Shown here: positions 56,195 to 64,000 of the stretch, one piece after another
Layout: each line of letters opens with the position of its first letter
Position numbering within the stretch: the stretch's first letter is position 1
NCBI GenBank assembly: GCA_963682055.1
Contig: OY821741.1
Location: 24,870,711 to 24,934,710 of the forward strand
Direction: 5' to 3'
DNA length: 64,000 nucleotides
Source: Primula veris
Taxonomy: Eukaryota > Streptophyta > Magnoliopsida > Ericales > Primulaceae
The notes under the pieces: model-generated
Database searches by the model: none
What the model was told of the DNA's origin: nothing
The model's input: the letters and a program-made list of their open reading frames with translations, nothing else
Made by a program: the position numbers and the translations under genes

Positions 56195-56550
56195 AAGCAC
56201 CTTAAAAAGCTATATAAGCGCCTCTAAAGCCATTTGAGGCGCTTCACAGGGCAGCTTGTAAAGCGTCGTGAATGCCTGCATTGCAAAAACCCTTGAGGCG
56301 GTTACCAAGCACCTCGAAAGAAGAAGGCGATTATAACTCCTTTTAAAGGCGCTTTTTAAGCGCCTTAATAGGTGCTTCAAATAAGGCGGTTGGGTCTGCT
56401 TTTAAAGGCTCTCTTTAACCGCCTCAATAGGTACTTCAAATAAGGCGGTTTGATAGTTTTAAAGGCGCTTATTTACTGCCTTTGTAGGTACTGCAAATAA
56501 GGCAGTGATAATGGCTTTTGAGGCGTTTGATTACCGCCATCATAGGCGTT
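56195..56550. repeat. CACTA subterminal repeat array
   Basis: Short motifs AAGGCGCTT, AAATAAGGCGGTT, ACCGCCTCAATAGGT and TTGAGGCG recur in both orientations at least a dozen times. Three ~80-bp units (anchored by CAAATAAGGC(G/A)G at about 56368, 56437 and 56499) are visible. Such arrays are the usual binding sites of the element-encoded TNPA protein. Confidence 0.75.
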
Positions 56551-56559
56551 GGAGAATTT

Positions 56560-58140
56560 ACTAATTTGTAATCAAAACTTCAAGATAAACAAGATTTTAA
56601 ATATTAAAAATCGAATTAAATAATAGCCAAAACCAACAATATCTTCTCAAATACCAAATACAACGTTTCATTGGATAAACATAAACCAATCATCATAAAC
56701 AAACTATCAATCCTTAAAATAATAGCGGGATACAGACACTGACTAAAATATGTTAATAAAAAAAATAGTCTAAAGTGGTAAAAAGATAGATATCATACGC
56801 CCTCAACAAAATGTCGGGTACAAAGGTTGACTCAAATCCGTCATTAAAAGAAGTAGATTGGAATATTTAAAACAAAGTTATAATTTGCCCTCCACATAGC
56901 TAAGCATGTATGCACAATTCATCTACTCCAGTTCACCTACTTTTTCTTTATCTACACAAAAAGAAAAATCACATATATAAGTTAATATATTGTAATATAA
57001 CGACTGAGATGGAAATTAAACAAGAATGACAAAACTATATTATAAATAGAATAAAAACCAGTTTTTTGTAATGGAAGTGATTAAGATGAAGAATATTAAT
57101 GTAGGAAACTTTTATGTTTAAAAGTTCCTTTAAATTTTTTACATATTTATTCAAATTTACTTACATCGATGGCACGCCAAAAGACGCTTTGTTTTTTCCC
57201 AAAAGCTTGTCCAACTGTGCGGGTATAACCAGGAGTGATCAACAAATTTACACGAGCAAATTTCACTTCAGTTATTAACACCACCAAATAATCCATTTAT
57301 GACTATTTGTTTTCCATCTACCTTATAGAGAGAGTCTTTAGAAATGATAGTACCATACCCGACAACTTGTTTTGGGTAATCAATGTTAAGAAGTTGAACA
57401 TCACTTCAGACATGTATTTACATAAATAAATAAAGACTTTTAGAAATATTCTAGCAGTATCATAACTTATTGTATGGAAAGAAATATTTGGTGTTAAACA
57501 TATGAGAATCAGAGCTAAACAAATGTTTCAACTTTTATGTTAAAACTCGTACATTATTTTTATTTTTAACATAATTTAACATATTCGTTACCATCAGACT
57601 ACTTTTAGTGTTACAATTCGGCATTACAAAATTTCTACATTCCCTCGAAATATAGACTTCGTAGTTATGGACAATTTATTAGTTCAACCCCGACTTTGTT
57701 CTCACAATCTGTCAATCTATACTTGTCTACAAGTCCACCATTTTGTGACATGCTCCACTAAGGTATCAAGAAAATATAAAACATCATAATTGCTCTATAA
57801 ACATAAACCGAATAATGTCAAATATTAATTATGTACCTCATAAAAGGTTTTCGTAGGAGCTATCTTTTGATGAGAGCTTTCGCATCCGACATTTTTTGCA
57901 AATCATACTTTGTCATCAAATGTAAATAGCCAAGCTAACATTTCCATCAAAATATAATACTTGAGCAAACTAACGAGAAAATTAAATAAAACACAAAGCC
58001 ACATTATCCCGCAGCTGGGGTACCTATATTAGTTAAATAGGTGAGAGTTAGTATAATACTATAATTATATGTTGAGTACATGCGTATCATGATAAAAAAC
58101 CAAACAGCAATAGTTAATTACCTATGACTCTAATGATTTC
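56560..58140. other. Gene-free interior of CACTA element
   Basis: AT-rich sequence with no domain recognised. It may hold degraded exons or 3' untranslated sequence of the tnpA-like gene. Confidence 0.4.
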
Positions 58141-58530
58141 TTGACCAGAGATTTCTTGAACAAAGATTTTACTGTCGAAGATTTCCTAGACTTAGGGATG
58201 GTTTTACCTGCATTATGGATTTTATCCCCTTCTGTCTTTACTAATTTCCTGGCAAAAGATTTCCTGCCCGGTGGCTTTGATATGGTTTTGTCTATATTGT
58301 GGATTTGAGATTTGATCTCCCTCTAACTCTAGTGATTTCCTGGCCAGAGATTTCTTGACCGGAGATTTAGGGATGGTTTCCCCTGTATTTTGGATTTGTT
58401 GTACTTTCCTCTCTATTGATTTGCTGGACAGAGATTTCTTGACCGGAGACTTACGAATGGTTTCGCCGGTATTTTGGGTTTATTGTACCTCCCTCTTTAC
58501 TGATTTTCTGGATGGAGACTTTATTGTTGA
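58135..58530. repeat. Degenerate ~95-120-bp coding repeat in tnpA-like tail
   Basis: Plus-strand units with GATTTCCTGG(C/A)C(A/G)GAGATTTC and GGATGGTTT(T/C)(A/C)CC(T/G)GTATT recur at about 58150-58225, 58335-58395 and 58425-58485. On the minus strand they would encode repeated Lys/Ser/Ile-rich segments. Confidence 0.55.
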
Positions 58531-60530
58531 TTTTATCCTCTAACCCTTGACAGTAACTCTTTAAACTTTCGAATTCAGCACGAAACTCTTTCTCCTTCTC
58601 TTGTCGCCCTTTTTCTCGTGCCCTTTCTATGTTCTTAGCATGTTGCTCATGATATTGGCTATATTTCTTTCCAAATACATCCGTTGGGGAAGGACCTAAA
58701 CCGTGAGTAAGAACATGACCATGCTTATCAAATCCAAGCACATCAGTAAACACTTTCCCCAAAAATTCTGGAGTGTGTTCAGATTCTAACCTTTCTTTTA
58801 ACTTATCTCACATTTTATCCTGAATGCATCATAAATAAATGAGAAATAATCAGAAATATCATAACAGACCTCTGCAACCAAACAAAATCCATAACTACAA
58901 AAAAAACTAATCCTTAGAAATTAACAAAGACTAAATAATGATTCATGACATACCATTGCATCACCGGTAGCTCCACCAATTCCTTTATGAGTTTTCTGGT
59001 AAACAACTACTCTGTCAGGCTTTTTGCCATTCTTAGACATCTTCAATGGAAAACAATTTAGTACGACACTATAAACACTTATATATAAGACAGTAAAACA
59101 TGTTGACCATTGTAAGTTAATATACCTCAACTTGAACATTTACGTAAGTTGTTCAACCGGCTGAGTGTGCCATAACCTTTTCTTGTTGATTTTGTTTATT
59201 TATTATACCGATTGCCTATGTTAGTCAAGTTTAAAAAAAATATCAATCTGGGACATGATAAAGATAAAATAGCGTGTGGGCATTTGAATAGCCAAAACTA
59301 TAATAACAATATGTAGCTTTCATCTAGTAGTGATTTTATTCTATCTCACATGAAAAGGAAATGTTCAAATCTGTTGATTTTCTTTGACATAAAGTCTATC
59401 CTTGCGTATAAGTAAATTTTAGAAATTATACGCAAAGTTGGTCTTAGGTGAGAACGTCACCCTGTACCCCAGACCTTGAACCCTTAGCATTGTAGAATTA
59501 GCTAAAGGTTATGATTGGTTATACGTACCTTTTTATATGTATTTTTCTTGGGTATGCTCTGAAAGAACCTATGGTCGAATTAGTTGATATAAATTTGGAT
59601 TATTAGTGCTAGAAAATGCATGTTTCTGGGCTGTATTTGTTAATAATATTAAATTTGGCCTACTAGTGCTAGAAAAGGCTTGTTTTACAGTAACTAAATC
59701 GTAAAAATCAGTATACATATAGGCAGGATGGTTGGAAGTTCTAGGAACCTATGGTCGAATTAGTTGATATAAATTTGGATTATTAGTGCTAGAAAAGGCA
59801 TGTTTCTAGGCTACATTTGTTAATAATATTAAATTTGCCTAAAAGCTGGAGTAGTTTCAATTAAGCGTAGCCATAAGAAAAACAAAGCCTTCAATATTAA
59901 TCATTGACAAGACAATACTTATAAGACATATATATACCGTTGACAATTTTACTTACCTTTGCCCTATCAATGTCTTGTTATTGAACAAATACTTTCCATT
60001 GATCAGCGCTTACACCATCAGGTGTACTTGATAGTCGTTCTGCATCATTATCAAATTTGTTGTAATGCAATTTTTTTAACAGTGACTTCCAATTTCGTCT
60101 TTTCTTTCCGACGGACTTTAAGCAAACAACCTTCTAATGATCCGAAACGTTGACATTATCCTATAAAATTTATATATTATGAAAACATATGTAACACTGA
60201 GGACAATAAACTAATAGAAAGAAAGTATTAAAATATTTAATACTCGAATTACCCTCACCTCATTCCATATACGTTGTTTTTATGTCTTTAGTTCCTTACA
60301 CCTCCAATCGCTATATATTATAGGACGGTAAGTCCCATTTCGATCTATCACACCTAGTTGAGTTGCCAGTTTATCTGTATTTAGTCCAATTGGTTGGTAA
60401 AACTCATTCAATTTGATATCGAGCTTCTTTCCCGTACCCCAATCTTTAGTAGGCCAAGATCAACCTCTTTTCTTCTTCTTCGTCGGTGGTTGGGCTGCGG
60501 AACCACTTGATAAATCTTCTAGATTCCAAA
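58150..60530 (-). pseudogene. tnpA-like CACTA transposase gene (Ptta/En/Spm), broken
   Basis: Minus-strand exons can be traced. The first, about 60530-60259, has WPTKDWGTGKKLDIKLNEFY and ends G|GTGAG. The next, 60160-59957 (NWKSLLKKLHYNKF and DGVSADQWKVFV), lies between AG and GTAAGT splice signals. Exon 59040-58954 (MSKNGKKPDRVVVYQKTHK) ends before GTATG. The last, from about 58815 down (FGKKYSQYHEQHAKN), has a charged coiled-coil and a C-terminal region with repeated EISGQEIT-like units at 58135-58520. The order matches the plant Ptta/En/Spm family, whose proteins bind subterminal repeats. In-frame stops at 60460-60462, 60134-60136, 59978-59980 and 58808-58810 indicate a pseudogene. Confidence 0.65.
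59560..59850. repeat. ~190-bp direct repeat in CACTA intron
   Basis: GAACCTATGGTCGAATTAGT and the following ~80 bp occur at 59567 and again at 59747, with a shorter related unit (AGTGCTAGAAAAGGCTTGTTT) at 59664. It lies in an intron of the tnpA-like gene. Confidence 0.7.
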
Positions 60531-62240
60531 TTTACCAAAATGAGAATGATACAAATTCAGAGGGGAAAAGAGAGAAAAATACATAATAAATCTCGATCAG
60601 ACCAAAAAATGTTCAAATCATTTTTATATATACGTATCCACCATTGACAACCAAACTAATAAATTGACACCATGACAATACAAAAATCTCTCATGTACTT
60701 TGAAGTTTAGTAACTCAAATCGGACCTTGTGACTCTTAACTGTGTCTAAGCATTCCTTATTTGTTTTTTATAGCAGGCACAACTTGCTGAACATGAATGT
60801 CACTTAATTTAATCCAACAATATTAGTGAAAGACTATGACAAACAAATGAGCTGTTAGAGTTTTGACACCATCAATAATCAGCGCTCATCTTGTACATCC
60901 TGTATCCTTCTTAGGCCCAAACAAAATACACACATTTTCTGTCCTAGATTAAAATTACAAAGCAGTGAGCAATTATTAAAAGAAAAACTTTTCATCTCTT
61001 TAACTCTACATTTCTGAGAACTAGGTTTACAAATAAGAGAAAAAAGGTAAACACGTTTCTCATAAACAGATTATCAAGCAAATCTTAATTCTAGTACCTT
61101 CATTTTTTGTCCCAGTTTTGCATTATAAAACAATGAGCAATGTAAAATACTATTTTACAACAATTAACCTGATAAGAAATTTTCACCACAGAGGTGCAAA
61201 AGAAAAAAACTTCATGACCAACAAAAATAAAGCATCACAAATGTTTGTTGCACATTTTAGTAAACTAAGATTTGAAATCTGATAATCATCATATACTGTA
61301 GCATTATATATGAAGCGGATACACATGGAAATTATAGTTTAAGTGTTAGTCATTTTTCAAAATAAGACTGAAACTAGTCCAATGTGTTTGCATCGATTAT
61401 ATATTTTTTTATAAAAAAGATATATGCATAAGAAAAACAAATCAAGTAAAAGAACCAGCTATATTGTCGTCGTTATGGGGAGGGACTGAGCTTTGACTAG
61501 GGACGTCTAAATCATGAGTACAAGTTTTAAATGTTGGTAGTTGCAAAGAATTAGCCATAGGTCCTACAGAAAAATGAGCACTCGGTCTTTCCATTGTTTA
61601 CCGGTACTAACATCAATACTTACATTAGACTTTCACACACAATTAAAAACAGTTATGCTATATTGTAATAGAAAAAGATAGGATATACCTAAAATGCCCA
61701 TACTTCACATAGTTGTAGTAATTCAAAAATGTGTAGTAAATATTTGAAATCTGATCAAATGAACTTATACTTGCTAGCAACTAAAAAGAACTATATAAAT
61801 CAAGGAAAATCACTAGGAGCATACAAAAAAACTTTATAAAAAAAAAAAGGCAAAAGGCATGTGGGAGAAAATGATATTGCTGCTATCCAATAACAGTAAA
61901 AAAGATACCATTAGCTACTGAGATCATATCTCATATATGCATAAAGCAGGGTCGACATACAGAATATATTGAAGAGCTAAAAGGACAAAATCCACATCTA
62001 AGAAGCATATGAAAAACTAGAAACATTGAAAACGTATGAGTAGCCTAGACCAATCAAATTCAGGTTAAAACCCGAGTCAATTTCACAAAGACTAACTAAT
62101 TCAGATGCCCATAACTCTTAGCAATAAAAAACAGATAATAAAAATAGAGCATCGTAAATAAGTTGAAAAACCTGAAAGCTTAATCCCATGTATACAAGAA
62201 AAACATAGTACTTAAGTTATTAGTTAGTCTCTCTCTAAAA
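60531..62240. other. Gene-free interior of CACTA element
   Basis: AT-rich, mostly short frames. I see no recognisable exon. Confidence 0.4.
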
Positions 62241-62260
62241 ATTTGCTAGTCAAAAGGTAA

Positions 62261-62470
62261 TCATTCATCATCCTCATCCATGTCATCGTTATCACTAATT
62301 CTATTATTAATGTCCTCATCATCACTGGAACCGTCAACTAAATCCTCATTGTCGCTTAAAAGATAATCTTCAGAAAAAAATACTCATCTTCATCTTTGTC
62401 ATCTTCATTACCAAGATCATCATCCTCGTTTAAATTGTCATCAACTAGGATTCCAATCCCATCCTACAAA
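62261..62470 (-). pseudogene. Acidic C-terminal exon, perhaps of the TNP2-type gene
   Basis: The minus strand reads two frames rich in Asp/Glu: DDNLNEDDDLGNEDDKDEDE, then after a frame change at the A-run near 62375-62380, LLSDNEDLVDGSSDDEDI and DDMDEDDE before a stop near 62262. Acidic tails end several CACTA-encoded proteins, so this may be the end of a second element gene. That is inference only; a host acidic protein is an alternative. Confidence 0.35.
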
Positions 62471-63446
62471 AAAAGTGCTAACATTTAGCTTTTTTATAGT
62501 AAATAACTATTTACGTAATTATTAGTGACATACTCAAAATTATACAGAAAATTATGGAGGGGGGATTATAGAACCATCCTCAAAAATTTGAAAAAATACA
62601 GAAGCTCACTAATAAAAATAAATCACAATTTTGATAATCCACTCTATAAAATAACCAACAAAACTATTGTAACTTATCAGTTCATCTCTTAAAATATTCT
62701 AAGGTTGGCACTAGTTTCTCAACGAAAACGAAATTCGACAAGTTAACAAGTAACAATTATATGAGTATATTGCATAACAAAAAGTGGAGTTATATTTTAG
62801 TTCATGAACAATTATATTCATATTAAGTATTGCACATGATATTTTATTTGTCAATCAACTAATACACATTGATCTTAAAATTAGAACTAGTCTTTATTAG
62901 CAATTGTACACTTCAGATTTAATAATTAAAAACAACCAATTAAACCGTTGTATTAAAGTTCTTCAAGGTTACAATAAAGAATAAAAACATAGAAACTAAA
63001 TTATGTACTAGGAAAGATAGCCATAGGCCTATAATAGAAATCAATTGCGGTAGCCAGTTAAATAAGTAAGAAAAAGGGGGATTTAACAATTCTATGCTGG
63101 TTTTTTATTTTCTTCAATACGATCATTAGACTGAAATTTAAATTTATATACGTTATATTGATACTTTAGTCAACAAATTTAGATGGCTAAAAGCATCACT
63201 ACGTTTGATCAATAAGTATGTATGCTAATTTATGGGGGTTTTATACGTTTAGTACACCAAACTATCTGCTTTTAACGATTTGGTTACCCATATTTCAAAT
63301 TTTCCAGTTTGTGTAATACACTATCATTAATTTTCAATTTGGGTACCGCCATCTAAATTAATCACGGAATCATGTCATGCGACATTTGACAAACATTAAT
63401 TTGAGAGGGTAATTTGACAATTTTGCACAAAAATACGTTATACTAG
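62471..63446. other. Gene-free stretch with MITE-like motif
   Basis: The sequence at 63240-63270 (TATACGTTTAGTACACCAAA) resembles the end of the MITE at 18153. A partner end was not clear. No gene is recognised. Confidence 0.4.
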
Positions 63447-63533
63447 AAAAATGTTTCCCCCAATTTCAAACATAACAAAAATTTGGATTATGTGCTAATT
63501 TTTGTTATGTGTGAAATTGGAGAAAAAGTTTTT
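63447..63533. repeat. Short foldback
   Basis: Arms 63461-63483 and 63497-63519 pair at 22 of 23 positions around a 13-nt loop. Weaker pairing extends outwards to about 63447 and 63533. Confidence 0.7.
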
Positions 63534-63604
63534 ACATAAGTCTTTGTTTGTCTGAGACATAACCACGTGCTCTCTCATTCTTGTTTTTGCACTATATTGT
63601 AAAT

Positions 63605-64000
63605 TTAATTTGGTAAATAAATTTTAAACTTTGCCAAAAAAAAAAAAAAATTAGAGCGAGGAAGAACCGAGCCACTCATCATTATAGAAATACTCTCATT
63701 AACACTCACAAGCTTTGTCGAAACGGAACTCAACTCCTCTATAATTCTAGTAATTTTCTTGTCCCACGATACAATGGCATGCTCTATAATCTCAAATAAC
63801 TGGAAGAATGCGCTAAAATCACAAGAGTGGTTTGGCAAATTGGTGCTCAAGAGAGCTTGATACACTTGACTAATATTACCTCCGAGATATCTCGTTTTTC
63901 TTAGCCTGCGAAAAATCTCCTCAATTAGCTTTTTACTCTCTCTCTTGAAATCAGGTGACTTGGTAAGAACGCCTGCAACAAGGTCTGTAATATCCATGTC
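63605..64000 (-). CDS. Unrecognised ORF, open at right edge
   Basis: A minus-strand frame of 130 codons from an ATG at 63997 that may extend beyond the window. The sequence is protein-like, not repetitive: DITDLVAGVLTKSPDF, then a basic helix (KKLIEEIFRRLRKTRYL) and several amphipathic helices. I recognise no domain. The end (SNFFFFLAKFKIYLPN) runs over a 15-T tract on the coding strand, where a splice acceptor or intron is more likely than real coding. It may be a host gene exon or another CACTA-internal exon. Confidence 0.4.
   Translation of the reverse strand, partial: DMDITDLVAGVLTKSPDFKRESKKLIEEIFRRLRKTRYLGGNISQVYQALLSTNLPNHSCDFSAFFQLFEIIEHAIVSWDKKITRIIEELSSVSTKLVSVNESISIMMSGSVLPRSNFFFFLAKFKIYLPN

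Larger units (their letters stand above)
56160..64000. mobile_element. CACTA (En/Spm-type) transposon, left part
   Basis: The left terminus CACTACAGGAAAATAGG is preceded by CGT (possible 3-bp target duplication, 56157-56159). About 370 bp of subterminal repeats follow. Inside are minus-strand exons resembling the plant Ptta/En/Spm transposase (tnpA-like). No right terminus (complement of CACTAC...) was found, so it either extends beyond 64000 or ends undetected; the right limit given is the window edge. Confidence 0.7.

Noticed and set aside
1..64000. CRISPR arrays, bacterial operons, rRNA genes, tRNA genes
   Set aside because: None were seen. The repeats are transposon- or minisatellite-type, and tRNA-like matches are only primer-binding sites.

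Overview
The window is AT-rich plant nuclear DNA dominated by nested and decayed transposable elements. Plant-type signatures include tRNA-Met primer-binding sites, Ty1/copia and Ty3/gypsy polyproteins, hAT, CACTA, Mutator-like and pogo-like remnants, and an endogenous plant pararetrovirus. The cytosolic ribosomal protein eL6 copy is of plant type. A eudicot is likely, but the species cannot be named from sequence alone. There are no bacterial operons, and most open frames are short or antisense to degenerate polyproteins.

Layout. 1-5925: old minus-strand Copia element A, cut by the left edge. 5926-11160: non-coding sequence with hAT-type ends, microsatellites, a 21-bp and a ~20-bp minisatellite and a ~105-bp tandem repeat. 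11168-12211: a TRIM element. 12593-12902: a MITE. 12905-22991: a 10-kb plus-strand Copia element C with 1.16-1.18-kb LTRs, gag, pol, an extra 3' ORF region (putative plant transposon protein) and a nested 345-bp Mutator-type MITE. 22992-29280: flank with a pogo-like transposase tail, a truncated Copia LTR, hAT ends, a LINE RNase H scrap and a long miRNA-like foldback. 29284-33643: an unusual unit bounded by two identical 101-bp direct repeats. It holds a 200-N gap, a florendovirus-like pararetrovirus fragment (RT-RNase H plus a long second ORF) and an intact intronless ribosomal protein L6 copy, all on the minus strand. 33644-35625: a possible LTR remnant. 35626-42265: complete but decayed Copia element B, the same family as A. 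43579-47886: minus-strand Copia element E, related to C. It is joined head to head to a plus-strand Copia fragment F (47887-~49525). 50763-55897: an internally deleted Ty3/gypsy element with a GGAGT target duplication. 56160 to the right edge: the left part of a CACTA element with subterminal repeats and a broken tnpA-like gene. A 130-codon open frame runs to the right edge.

The only apparently intact host-type coding sequence is the L6 copy. Its lack of introns, its junction with viral sequence just after the stop codon and the flanking 101-bp duplication suggest a chimeric retrocopy or integration product. This is the most unusual object in the window. The neighbouring assembly gap means an assembly artefact must be excluded first.
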